From a virus, in the IMG/VR virus record IMGVR_UViG_3300046616_000357, positions 1 to 45,192 of that record: a stretch of DNA of 45,192 nucleotides, one strand, 5' to 3'. This document shows positions 8,037-14,679 of this stretch, piece by piece. Made by a program: the position numbers and the translations under genes. Below the pieces are notes generated by a model. The model saw only the letters and a program-made list of their open reading frames with translations, searched no databases and had not been told where the DNA came from. The number at the start of each line of letters is the position of its first letter. Within the stretch, counting starts at the first letter, position 1.

Positions 8037-8069
8037 AAGGCCCCCACCGGGTGACCGGGAGGGGGCCTT
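8037..8069. terminator. Bidirectional terminator
   Basis: GAAAAGGCCCCC and GGGGGCCTTC arms lie between the rightward micro-protein gene and the leftward gene ending at 8072. Confidence 0.85.
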
Positions 8070-8071
8070 CG

Positions 8072-8332
8072 TCATGCCTCGCGCCTACTCAGGACGTCCA
8101 GGACGCCGAGGAGGCTCTGCGCCCCCTGGTGGGCCTCCAGCAGGCTCTCGGGGGTCGCCTGCTTGCGGTAGTCGTCCAGGGCCTTGGCGAGGCCACTGCC
8201 GACCGCGTCGGCCCAGTCGAGCACGTCGACCGTGGACAGCCGGTCCAGCCTCTTGGCCGCCTTCGCCCGGACGGGGTCGACCCGCTCCTCGCCACCGCGA
8301 AGCCGGTTCTTCACATCAGTCCAAGAGCGCAT
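8072..8332 (-). CDS. Unknown 86-residue helical protein
   Basis: Not recognised. Mostly helical and charged, with an N-terminal basic stretch (MRSWTDVKNRLRGGEERV) and a leucine-rich C terminus. Last gene of the leftward 8.0-10.9 kb group; it overlaps the 3' end of the upstream micro-gene by 22 bases, suggesting translational coupling. Confidence 0.65.
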   Translation of the reverse strand: MRSWTDVKNRLRGGEERVDPVRAKAAKRLDRLSTVDVLDWADAVGSGLAKALDDYRKQATPESLLEAHQGAQSLLGVLDVLSRREA

Positions 8333-8430
8333 AGCGCGTCGTACTCCTCGTCCATGTCGTCGGTCTTCTGGGCCACCATCCGCCGGGCCGCTGCCTTCTC
8401 TTCCTCGGTGTTCTCAGATGACGAGTTCAT
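8311..8430 (-). CDS. 39-residue acidic micro-protein
   Basis: Starts with ATG at 8430 inside the end of the upstream gene (17-base overlap) and ends within the start of the next. The product is Glu/Asp/Ala rich (NTEEEKAAARRMVAQKTDDM). The tight double overlap and codon use support translation. No function recognised. Confidence 0.5.
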   Translation of the reverse strand: MNSSSENTEEEKAAARRMVAQKTDDMDEEYDALCALGLM

Positions 8431-8716
8431 CGAGGTCCTCATCGAATCGGTGGGCGTTGTCGCGGATATCGTCGGTGGAGAGCGCGTTGCCGTATCCCTG
8501 GATGGCGGTGTACAGGGCGTCGTTCTCATTCCGGTATGTGTTGCGCCACCGGCCGAGGACGATCCCCTTTCCGGCCCACACCTTGATGATGAGCGACTTC
8601 GAGCGCCGGTAGGGCGGCTCGATTTCGTCAGTGGGCGCGGTATGAAGGAACGGCGCCCCAGGCTTGAGGTTGAGTGTGTGGGTGAAGAAAGGCCCCACCC
8701 CATGAGTGTTAGGCAT
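8414..8716 (-). CDS. Unknown 100-residue protein with LHT element
   Basis: Not recognised. Residues about 24-26 are Leu-His-Thr encoded by CTT-CAT-ACC, one of the dispersed motif copies (8641-8647). The rest contains a beta-rich centre (SLIIKVWAGKGIVLGRWRNT) and an acidic C terminus. The ribosome site is weak (GGAG at long distance), so the start could be later. Confidence 0.65.
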   Translation of the reverse strand: MPNTHGVGPFFTHTLNLKPGAPFLHTAPTDEIEPPYRRSKSLIIKVWAGKGIVLGRWRNTYRNENDALYTAIQGYGNALSTDDIRDNAHRFDEDLDELVI

Positions 8717-8755
8717 GAGATGGAGCCTATTCTCCGGACGGCCGGAAATGGTAAA

Positions 8756-9223
8756 TCAGTCGACGCCGGTCGGGGAATCGAGGTCGTGCTCGGGCGCGTA
8801 GGAGAAGTTGTTCAGCACCCGGTTGATTCCGCGTCCCGGGGACTTCCAGCGCTTGAAGTTCCGCCAGACATTCGGCGGGACGTTGTAGTACCCGTAGACC
8901 TGCCCATTCCGGAATCGGACCCGCAGCGTCTGAGCATCCCTGTCATAACCTGCGGCAAGAGTCCTCGGGCGCGGCGGATTGATAGACGGAGTCGGCTGGT
9001 AGGGCAGGAGGTCGAAGTCGTCGCCGTCCTTGGCCAACTGGATTGCGTCGGAAGTTTCCTGGCTGAGGATTCGCCGGGATCCTGCTCGGGCGGCGGGGTT
9101 GGCATTGCTGGCGGGTATCTCGACGGCTGGCCTTGGCGGGGTCAGATCCCCGAAGTCGAAGGACAACTGCTCGTAGGCGTTGTTGCGGCCTCTCCCCCCG
9201 CCTCGGGGGTTTCTGGATGCCAC
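8756..9223 (-). CDS. KTSC-domain protein
   Basis: 155 residues. The C-terminal part (about 85-147) matches the KTSC pattern: LAAGYD....LRVRFRNG, YGYYNVP and a later NRVLNNFSYAP. In other proteins this small domain is linked to nucleic-acid-related enzymes, but its own activity is unclear. The N-terminal half is disordered, Pro/Asn/Arg rich. A terminator at 9242-9273 separates it from the upstream gene, so it may have its own weak promoter. Confidence 0.75.
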   Translation of the reverse strand: MASRNPRGGGRGRNNAYEQLSFDFGDLTPPRPAVEIPASNANPAARAGSRRILSQETSDAIQLAKDGDDFDLLPYQPTPSINPPRPRTLAAGYDRDAQTLRVRFRNGQVYGYYNVPPNVWRNFKRWKSPGRGINRVLNNFSYAPEHDLDSPTGVD

Positions 9224-9241
9224 TGTCTCTCCTTACGCAGC

Positions 9242-9273
9242 AGCCCCTGCCCCGGTGACGGGAAGCAGGGGCT
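9242..9273 (-). terminator. Terminator
   Basis: AGCCCCTGC (9242-9250) and GCAGGGGCT (9265-9273) form a stable stem after the gene that ends at 9289. Confidence 0.8.
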
Positions 9274-9288
9274 TTGGGGCTGCTTGGA

Positions 9289-9687
9289 TCAGGCTGGGAC
9301 GTTGTCGACCGTGGAGGCCGTCGCCGGGGCCTTGTCACCCGCGCCGGGGGCCGTGGAGGCCGCAGCGTTGATGGTTCCCTCGTAGACGGAGGTACCGGCG
9401 AGACGGTCGTCGGCCTCGGGGCCACCCGGGTGCTTGGCCGCCTCGTCGTCGCTCAGGACGATGAGACCGGCGTTCGCGGTCGCCGGGTCGATGCCAGCCG
9501 CGACCTGGAGGGCCGGGACGGGCAACTGCTTGGCGACGAAGACCTGGCCGGGGACCGGGTCGGTGTTCTCGAACTTGACGCCGCTCTGGACGGTCCAGCC
9601 GAGGTTGGGGGCGTCCCAGTCGGACGAACGGCCGGGGACGGGAGCCGGGACGGTGACCTGCTCGGCAGCGCTCTTGGATGCAGCCAC
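9289..9687 (-). CDS. Unknown 132-residue Ala/Pro-rich protein
   Basis: GTG start at 9687 with AGAGGAAGAAA before it. A folded-looking centre (residues about 20-75, with GWTVQSGVKFENT) is flanked by Ala/Thr-rich linkers. GWTVQ also occurs in the 43-residue product just upstream. It could be a structural or decoration-type protein, judged only from composition. Confidence 0.65.
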   Translation of the reverse strand: MAASKSAAEQVTVPAPVPGRSSDWDAPNLGWTVQSGVKFENTDPVPGQVFVAKQLPVPALQVAAGIDPATANAGLIVLSDDEAAKHPGGPEADDRLAGTSVYEGTINAAASTAPGAGDKAPATASTVDNVPA

Positions 9688-9717
9688 TTTCTTCCTCTTT
9701 CGTACAGGGGTTAAGGG

Positions 9718-9849
9718 TTACCGGTTTTGCTGGACGGTCCAGCCCGGTTCCTTCACCGGACCCTCTTCGTCCTCTGTTTGATTATGAGGGCAATCGGGGC
9801 CGGAATAGACATGCTGACCCTCATGGAAGATGCAGCTTGATACATACAT
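9718..9849 (-). CDS. 43-residue Cys/His micro-protein
   Basis: ATG at 9849 with GGAG eight bases upstream; stop TAA at 9718. Two Cys and four His in a short chain (SSCIFHEGQHVYSG, then DCPHNQ) suggest a metal site. It ends GWTVQQNR, sharing GWTVQ with the downstream 132-residue product. It fills the otherwise empty space between two genes. Confidence 0.6.
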   Translation of the reverse strand: MYVSSCIFHEGQHVYSGPDCPHNQTEDEEGPVKEPGWTVQQNR

Positions 9850-9859
9850 GGGTGTGCTC

Positions 9860-10048
9860 CTACAGGGAACTGCCTGCCTCGGTAAATGAGCCTACCGGCA
9901 TTCCTCCGGGACTTTCCCATGGCTGGGCTCCGGCGAATTGGTCGGCGGAGAGAAGGGCGCTGCGGAAGGGTGAGCCGCCCACGGTGAAGGCGTAGCCTCC
10001 GGCGTAGGCGTCTCCGGTGGCGGGGATGGGCTCAGGTGTCTTGGGCAT
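9860..10048 (-). CDS. Unknown 62-residue protein
   Basis: Good ribosome site (GGAGGAG) before ATG at 10048, which overlaps the end of the upstream gene by 17 bases. Gly/Pro-rich chain with aromatic residues (GGYAFTVGG). No family recognised. Confidence 0.6.
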   Translation of the reverse strand: MPKTPEPIPATGDAYAGGYAFTVGGSPFRSALLSADQFAGAQPWESPGGMPVGSFTEAGSSL

Positions 10049-10238
10049 CGGGCTCCTCCCGGGCGGCGTCGAAGCCGGAGCGCAGGCGGGCCATCTTGCC
10101 CTTGTAGGTTCGCAGGCGGGACATGTGCTCGCAGGCCGACTCCACGATGGCGCCTACCTCTTCGAGGCAGCGGTCCACCAGGTCCTCGATGTCGGCGATG
10201 TCGTCGCGCGTCTCGCGTGTCTGGGGAAGCAGTGGCAT
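10032..10238 (-). CDS. Unknown 68-residue helical protein
   Basis: Short charged helical protein (DIADIEDLVDRCLEEVGAIV). ATG at 10238 overlaps by one base the stop of the membrane coiled-coil gene upstream (TGATG), so the two are probably made together and may interact. Function unknown. Confidence 0.65.
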   Translation of the reverse strand: MPLLPQTRETRDDIADIEDLVDRCLEEVGAIVESACEHMSRLRTYKGKMARLRSGFDAAREEPDAQDT

Positions 10239-10579
10239 CAGGGACTCCTCCTCCGGCGAGGCCGGGGCGCCGCGTCGCTCTGGAACAGGTCCAGGACGTC
10301 TTCGAGGACGTCCGTCACGGTTGCCTGTGCGGCGACACTGTCCCTGGTGGCCTGCACCAGGTCTCGGGCGGTGGTGACCATCTGCTCGGCAAGGGGGACG
10401 ACCTTCTCGGTCAGTGCCCGCAGGCGCCTGTTCTCTTCCACCTCACGGCGGTAGGCCTTACCGGAGACGACTACCTCGGTGACGAAAACCGCGAAGATGA
10501 AAGCCGCGATCGGTCCGAGCACGAGTGGGTTGTCGACGGACAGCCCTCCGCTATCGGCCGATGCCAGAAAAACAAACAT
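10238..10579 (-). CDS. Membrane-anchored coiled-coil protein
   Basis: 113 residues. One membrane segment at about 20-40 (LVLGPIAAFIFAVFVTEVVV), then a long coiled coil (about 45-100) and a basic tail (PRPRRRRSP). It could be a holin-like or membrane-tethering protein; no proof. The ATG sits in the right arm of a 13-base inverted repeat (10577-10633) and lacks a standard ribosome site, so translation may depend on that structure. Confidence 0.7.
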   Translation of the reverse strand: MFVFLASADSGGLSVDNPLVLGPIAAFIFAVFVTEVVVSGKAYRREVEENRRLRALTEKVVPLAEQMVTTARDLVQATRDSVAAQATVTDVLEDVLDLFQSDAAPRPRRRRSP

Positions 10580-10633
10580 CCCGGGTACCGCCCGTCGCTG
10601 TATTGTGCTTGCGACTTAATGGTACCCGGGATG
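10577..10633. repeat. 13-base perfect inverted repeat at a gene start
   Basis: CATCCCGGGTACC (10577-10589) and GGTACCCGGGATG (10621-10633) flank 31 AT-richer bases. One arm contains the start codon of the membrane coiled-coil gene. It could be a terminator for the HicA-like gene, an RNA switch hiding the start, or an operator. Confidence 0.6.
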
Positions 10634-10646
10634 TGCTATTCGGTTA

Positions 10647-10892
10647 TTAGTTGATATGAAGTCCGGCCTTCTTAAGCTGATTCTTGGCCTTGACCCAGCC
10701 TGGCGTGGCTCCGGTCAGCCCGCTGATGCAGACCGTGTTTCCGTCCGGGTCGACCCACTTGATGTGGTTCCCTCCAGTTACAGACACCTCCCATCCGTCC
10801 TTGCGGGCCTTCTTGGCCACCTTCTCGATCTCCTTGTCGGCTCCGAGTCGGTCAGAGCCGGTCTTGGCTACTGGCGCTCCCCTGCGGGCCAT
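10647..10892 (-). CDS. HicA-like mRNA interferase (orphan)
   Basis: 81 residues, usual HicA length or slightly above. The core EIEKVAKKARKDGWEVSVT followed by GGNHIKWVDPDGN fits the HicA dsRBD-like fold, with the catalytic His in GNH (more usual: GSH). HicA proteins cut mRNA and are held in check by HicB; no HicB-like partner is visible next to it. The C-terminal codons CTT-CAT-ATC are a variant of the dispersed LHT element (10655-10661). It has its own promoter at 10945-10974. Confidence 0.7.
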   Translation of the reverse strand: MARRGAPVAKTGSDRLGADKEIEKVAKKARKDGWEVSVTGGNHIKWVDPDGNTVCISGLTGATPGWVKAKNQLKKAGLHIN

Positions 10893-10944
10893 CAGGTACT
10901 CCTCGGTGTTCAGTTAGGTTCTGCTCTTTTTGCTCGGTAGGTAC

Positions 10945-10974
10945 AGAGTAGTGTGACGGATTATCAGTTAGCAA
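10945..10974 (-). promoter_or_regulatory. Promoter of the HicA-like gene
   Basis: Minus-strand TTGCTA (10969-10974), an 18-base spacer and TACTCT (10945-10950), about 50 bases before the start at 10892. Confidence 0.5.
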
Positions 10975-11015
10975 GCAGTTCCATGGAAGTGCTTGACGTG
11001 ACCTAGGCCACATGT

Positions 11016-11100
11016 GGGCAGGTAACCCTTGACTCACCTGCCGGTAACACTCGGTTATCCGGAGGGATCGTCCCGAGAGTCTCCGGTTACCCGCAGGCAC
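11016..11100. other. Non-coding region with GGTAAC/GGTTAC repeats
   Basis: Inverted repeat GGCAGGT (11017-11023) / ACCTGCC (11036-11042), then CGGTAACAC, CGGTTATCCGG and CCGGTTACCCGCAGG. Similar CCGGTAACAC and GTTACCGCAGG elements occur in the non-coding region at 21360-21490. It may be a protein-binding region; nothing coding is seen. Confidence 0.45.
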
Positions 11101-11109
11101 CCAGCACGA

Positions 11110-11140
11110 AGCCCCGACCGCCAGTGTGGCAGCCGGGGCT
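11110..11140 (-). terminator. Terminator of the AcrVA2-like gene
   Basis: AGCCCCG (11110-11116) and CGGGGCT (11134-11140) form a stem just past the stop at 11156. Confidence 0.75.
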
Positions 11141-11155
11141 CGGTACAGCGAGGTA

Positions 11156-12295
11156 CTACCTGCCGACGGTCTTGCGGCGCCGCAGCGGGTCACCGCGCTG
11201 GGCATCGACGGGGACGATCTGCGTGGGCGCGTCCTCACCCTCCGGCAAGTCCTCCAACTTCGTCCAGTACGGCTCGACCCAGGTGGTCGTGGACTGCGTG
11301 CGCTGGCCGGACTTCCCGGGCCCGATCCAGACGGTCTTGAAGTGGCCTGCACGGTGCTGGGGACCGTACTCCACGCCGGAGGGGATGGAGATGCCGGAGT
11401 GATTGGTCGAGGCAGCGCGCTGGCGGGCGGTGTGAAGCTGCGGACCCACATACCAGCCGACGCGGACCCAGAAGGGGTCGCGGCTGGGCCTGCGGTTCTT
11501 GCCGGTCTTCTTCTTGCGCTGCGCCATCGTCCACTCCGGGGGCTGCTCGATGTCCCGGTTGTCCGTGCACAGGTAGGTCAGGACGGCGAAGGCCTTCTGG
11601 AGGATGGGGCGGAAGGTCTTCACCGCATCGCTGCGGTCCTTCCCGTCGGCACTGCCTCCCTGCCACTCCTCGGCGAAGCGGATGGCCTCTTCGGCGGTGA
11701 AGGACTTCTTGTCCATCGGCAGCGGCATGAGGTCGCGGAACCCTCCGGCGACGATCTCCCCCGTGTCCTCGTCGACCACGTCGTAGCAGAAGAGGAGCGC
11801 CATGCCGTCACGGTCGGGGTCGTTGGAGTTGCACAGCCCCTTGCCGGTGAAGCCGACGATGAAGAAGCAGCGCACGTAGCCCTCCGCCAGACCGCCCCGA
11901 CCCTTTCCGGCGGGCCACGGGTCGGGGAGGACGACCATCGGGTTGATGTGCGGCAGCTTGTTGAACAGGTCGCCGGGGACCTTGGTCATCTTCGAGCGGT
12001 AGAGGGCGTCCGCCAGCTCGTGATGGAGGTCGTAGACGACGCGGCCGTTGCGCTTCCACAGCTCGCAGGCGGCGATCTCGCCCATGAGGTCGCCGGTCCG
12101 CTCCAGCGTCGCCGCGTCGAACTGCTGGCGGTCGGACATGTCCCAGCCCGGGGCGATCCCCCGCATCATCGCGTCGATACGCCGCGAGATCTTCGGGACG
12201 CTGCGCAGCTCCATCGAAGCCTCGGTGAGCTTGTCCACGTGCGCCATGGCCGCCTTGTGCGCTTCGGCCGCGCGACGGGTCCTGTCCTGTGCCAT
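11156..12295 (-). CDS. AcrVA2-like protein (tentative)
   Basis: 379 residues from ATG 12295, chosen for AGGGAGG before it. From memory of the AcrVA2 family, similar elements appear in order: a helical N terminus; LPHINPMVVLPDP; GYVRCFFIVGF; a segment ending VLTYLCTDNRDIE; and a C-terminal GHFKTVWIGPG...TTWVEPYW block, like the GHWHGYWQG...W.P end of AcrVA2. AcrVA2 lowers Cas12a by acting on its mRNA during translation; relatives are widespread in phages and plasmids and most have unknown targets. It is a single-gene unit with its own strong promoter (12331-12359) and terminator. The assignment needs a profile search. Confidence 0.5.
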   Translation of the reverse strand: MAQDRTRRAAEAHKAAMAHVDKLTEASMELRSVPKISRRIDAMMRGIAPGWDMSDRQQFDAATLERTGDLMGEIAACELWKRNGRVVYDLHHELADALYRSKMTKVPGDLFNKLPHINPMVVLPDPWPAGKGRGGLAEGYVRCFFIVGFTGKGLCNSNDPDRDGMALLFCYDVVDEDTGEIVAGGFRDLMPLPMDKKSFTAEEAIRFAEEWQGGSADGKDRSDAVKTFRPILQKAFAVLTYLCTDNRDIEQPPEWTMAQRKKKTGKNRRPSRDPFWVRVGWYVGPQLHTARQRAASTNHSGISIPSGVEYGPQHRAGHFKTVWIGPGKSGQRTQSTTTWVEPYWTKLEDLPEGEDAPTQIVPVDAQRGDPLRRRKTVGR

Positions 12296-12330
12296 TGGTC
12301 CCTCCCTGACGTGCAAATCCTACGGGCAAG

Positions 12331-12359
12331 AACCTATGCCGACCGTTACCGCTTGTCAA
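12331..12359 (-). promoter_or_regulatory. Strong promoter of the AcrVA2-like gene
   Basis: Minus-strand TTGACA (12354-12359), a 17-base spacer and TAGGTT (12331-12336). It shares the CTTGACAAGCGGTA context with promoters of the 36-45 kb early region. Confidence 0.75.
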
Positions 12360-12400
12360 GTTGTTTCATAGATTTACTTGACGAGATGTCCCGGGACGCA

Positions 12401-12448
12401 CGAAACCCCGGCCACTGCCACGGGGGGAGCAGTATTGCCGGGGTTTCG
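12401..12448. terminator. Terminator of the 12.5-13.2 kb operon
   Basis: CGAAACCCCGGC (12401-12412) and GCCGGGGTTTCG (12437-12448) form a 12-base perfect stem downstream of the gene ending at 12503. Confidence 0.75.
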
Positions 12449-12502
12449 CTTCACCCGCGCCAACCCTCGACCTGTCCAGGGTTGGCAGTTGGCGCGGGGG
12501 CT

Positions 12503-12730
12503 TCAGGGGTGTTGCTGCGGTGCGTCCACGTGCCGGGTGACGAGGTAGTAGTTCGTGGTCTGGAGCCGGAAGCCGAAGTGGTGAGTCCTCCCGGCGTGCC
12601 GCATCGCCCAGTCTTGCGCTTCCGCGATGGGCAGGCACCCGGAGGCCTCGTTGCAGGAGGTGCAGAACATCTCCTCCATGTCGACCTCGGCCTGGGGATC
12701 CCGGCTGATCGAGTGGGTGACGTACCGCAT
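12503..12730 (-). CDS. Small Streptomyces-type zinc protein (DUF7848-like)
   Basis: 75 residues from ATG 12730 (GAGGG upstream); GTG at 12745, overlapping the previous stop, is an alternative. Pattern: short beta segment, FCTSC (zinc pair), AQDWAMRHAGRTHH, then a C-terminal strand YYLVTRH. Small proteins of this plan are common in Streptomyces chromosomes beside XRE/DUF397 genes. Function unknown. Last gene of a three-gene leftward operon divergent from the XRE regulator. Confidence 0.6.
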   Translation of the reverse strand: MRYVTHSISRDPQAEVDMEEMFCTSCNEASGCLPIAEAQDWAMRHAGRTHHFGFRLQTTNYYLVTRHVDAPQQHP

Positions 12731-12741
12731 CACCGCCCTCG

Positions 12742-12981
12742 TCACGGGCCCACCGGACGATTCGCGATCTCGCCGTTGATCGCGGCCACGCGAGGGCTCA
12801 ACGTCTCGCTCACGGTCGGACGGCGGATCTGACTCTTCGATCGATCCCACTCCTTGCCGCCACCCTGCGGGTTGCGCAACGTCACGTACGTCAGACCGAT
12901 CTCGACGACCTCGGCCACGCACTGCCGGATCGTGTCGTAGGCGAGGTCGTGCTCCTGCGGCTCGAACCACTGCTCACTCAT
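12742..12981 (-). CDS. Unknown 79-residue protein of the XRE-linked operon
   Basis: Not recognised. N-terminal helix-strand part (EPQEHDLAYDTIRQCVAEVV) and a charged C terminus. ATG at 12981 overlaps the end of the upstream gene by 8 bases (ATGA). Located with other host-style small genes. Confidence 0.6.
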   Translation of the reverse strand: MSEQWFEPQEHDLAYDTIRQCVAEVVEIGLTYVTLRNPQGGGKEWDRSKSQIRRPTVSETLSPRVAAINGEIANRPVGP

Positions 12982-13237
12982 CGGTCTCCTCCGCGATCTT
13001 CGCGCGCAGCGCTACGAGTTCGTCCAGGGCGTCGGCCAGCTTCTCGACGACGTCCGGACGCATGCGCCCCATCTCGACCAGTGGGCAGTCGATGGAGAAG
13101 TGCTCCCTGTCCAGCGACGGGAAGGTGACGCCGATCGCTCCGGAAGCCTTCTTGAGGTGCTCCACGGCGTTTGTGGCATCCGACGTCTTCCAGAACTTCG
13201 GAGGCGAACTCTTCTTGTTGGTTCCGGTATTTGACAT
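12974..13237 (-). CDS. Unknown 87-residue protein of the XRE-linked operon
   Basis: First gene leftward from the shared regulatory region with the XRE gene. Basic N terminus (TNKKSSPPKFWKTSD), a hydrophobic centre with IGVTFPSLD, and a C-terminal coiled-coil-like helix (EKLADALDELVALRAKIAEE). No family recognised. The TGCAAGT elements upstream may place it under control of the XRE regulator. Confidence 0.6.
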   Translation of the reverse strand: MSNTGTNKKSSPPKFWKTSDATNAVEHLKKASGAIGVTFPSLDREHFSIDCPLVEMGRMRPDVVEKLADALDELVALRAKIAEETDE

Positions 13238-13334
13238 CCGTCCGCCTCTCCTTCGTCTGACGTACCTTCACCCGTCCGCCCGAACAGGCGTTCCACGACG
13301 TGCAGTTGCAGAACGCAGTGACGGCACCACCACG

Positions 13335-13400
13335 CTCTGCAAGTAGCATCCTCCCGATCGCGCCGTCATGCAAGTGCATGAACTGAGCACATGCACGAAA
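13335..13400. promoter_or_regulatory. Operator cluster between the XRE gene and the divergent operon
   Basis: CATGCAAGTGCATG (perfect arms around AG, at about 13367-13380), a partial copy TGCAAGTAGCAT near 13338, and CATGCAC near 13390 that pairs with GTGCATG. The same palindrome, GCCGTGCAAGTGCACGGC, lies inside the XRE coding region near 13909-13926. These are likely binding sites of the XRE protein. Confidence 0.6.
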
Positions 13401-13471
13401 GAATGATGGGTGTCCCGTGCTAAGAGGGGGTGGCAGACTGTGCGGTGGTACCCGCAACCAGGGAGGTCACG

Positions 13472-14329
13472 TTGGCAGCCAGTCCGACCGTGCTGAGGCG
13501 CAGGCTCGGCCAGGAGCTGCGCAACTTGCGTGAGGCGAAGAAACTCACAGCCGCGCAGGTGGCCAAGTCGCTCACGTGGTCCGAGTCCAAGGTGAGCCGG
13601 ATCGAGGGTGGCAAGTCACCGCTGTCCGACAAGGATGCCAAACTCCTGCTCAATGAGTACGGAGTTCAGGATCCCCAGGAGATCCGGCAGTTCGTCGACC
13701 TGGTCCGCCGCAGCCGTCAGAACGGCTGGTGGCACTCCTACGGCGACGCCCTCCCGGAGTGGTTCAAGCCCTACCTCGGGTTCGAGGCCGACGCCGCACA
13801 GATGCTCATCTACGAGACCGAGCTGGTTCACGGGCTGCTCCAGACGGAGCGCTACGCCCAGGCAGTGATCCGCTCCATGTCTCAGGCCCCGTCGGCCGAT
13901 GAAATCGACCGCCGTGCAAGTGCACGGCTCCAGCGGCAGGAAATCCTCACCCGGGATGTTCCCCCGAAAGTGTGGGTGGTCCTCAACGAGGCAGTGATAC
14001 ACCGGGTGATCGCCTCCCGCGACGTGATGCGCGAGCAATTGCACCACCTCGCTGACGTGGTGGAATCGAACCCAAGTGTCACTGTCCAGATTCTGCCTTT
14101 TGAGGCCGGGGCACACGCGAGTATGGGCTACTCGTTCTCGATCCTGTCGTTCGACGACGTCCCAGGATCGCTGGTCTACTCCGAGCAGTTGACGAGCGCG
14201 GTGTACATGGACAAGACCACAGATGTAAGTCGCCACGAGGAGATCTTTCAGCAGCTCGTGGCGGCTTCAACGCGACCGGATAGCTCCGTCGCTTGGTTGA
14301 AGGAAACAGCAGAGAGGTTCGGAAAATGA
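13472..14329 (+). CDS. XRE-family regulator with DUF5753 (WhiJ-like)
   Basis: 285 residues from TTG at 13472, chosen because GGGAGG precedes it; an in-frame extension to 13430 exists. HTH_XRE at residues about 10-65 (LRNLREAKKLTAAQVAKSL, then SKVSRIEGGKSPLS), then the DUF5753 ligand/partner domain (about 90-280, with WFKPYLGFEADA). This architecture, followed by a DUF397 gene, is the WhiJ/AbaA-type pair typical of Streptomyces, where pairs act in development and antibiotic control. The DUF397 gene overlaps its stop (ATGA). It is on the plus strand, against the phage operons, with host-like codon use, so it is probably acquired. It may control lysogeny or host development. Confidence 0.88.
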   Translation: MAASPTVLRRRLGQELRNLREAKKLTAAQVAKSLTWSESKVSRIEGGKSPLSDKDAKLLLNEYGVQDPQEIRQFVDLVRRSRQNGWWHSYGDALPEWFKPYLGFEADAAQMLIYETELVHGLLQTERYAQAVIRSMSQAPSADEIDRRASARLQRQEILTRDVPPKVWVVLNEAVIHRVIASRDVMREQLHHLADVVESNPSVTVQILPFEAGAHASMGYSFSILSFDDVPGSLVYSEQLTSAVYMDKTTDVSRHEEIFQQLVAASTRPDSSVAWLKETAERFGK

Positions 14330-14529
14330 ACGAGACGAGCGGCGAGCTGCACTGGTTCACGTCCAGCTACAGCAACGGCGAGGGGAGCTGCGTCGAGTTC
14401 GCCGTTACCCCTGGAGGAGCTGGCGCGGTACGTGACACCAAGGACCGCGAGGTCGGCACGCACGTCTTCACCCCGGCCGGGTGGACGACGTTCCTTGAGG
14501 CCGTGAAGTCCGGCGCGTTCAGCGCCTGA
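14326..14529 (+). CDS. DUF397 protein
   Basis: 67 residues matching the DUF397 signature: LHWFTSSYSNGEGSCVEFA, then AVRDTKDR and FTPAGWTTFLEAVKSG. Usual length for the family. ATG overlaps the XRE stop, so the two are co-translated. DUF397 proteins are thought to work as partners or antagonists of the adjacent XRE protein. Confidence 0.9.
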   Translation: MNETSGELHWFTSSYSNGEGSCVEFAVTPGGAGAVRDTKDREVGTHVFTPAGWTTFLEAVKSGAFSA

Positions 14530-14536
14530 CAAGCCA

Positions 14537-14570
14537 GAAGCCCCCGGCTCCGTTGGGAGTCGGGGGCTTC
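14537..14570. terminator. Bidirectional terminator
   Basis: GAAGCCCCCG and CGGGGGCTTC stem between the DUF397 gene and the convergent gene that ends at 14578. Confidence 0.85.
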
Positions 14571-14577
14571 GTCGTAC

Positions 14578-14679
14578 CTACAGCCAGGTGAAGGGCGAGG
14601 CGAGGGCTTCGAGCGCCGCGAGGAGGAGGCGGATCAGTCCCTCGAAGAAGGCTCCCGCAGCCCGTCGCAGGCGCTTCAC
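14578..14679 (-). CDS. 33-residue hydrophobic micro-protein
   Basis: GTG at 14679 overlaps the stop of the MazG-like gene (GTGA) and has GGAGAG upstream. The chain is basic then strongly hydrophobic (FFEGLIRLLLAALEALASPF), so it should insert in or lie on the membrane. Last gene of the 14.6-17.6 kb operon. Confidence 0.5.
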   Translation of the reverse strand: MKRLRRAAGAFFEGLIRLLLAALEALASPFTWL

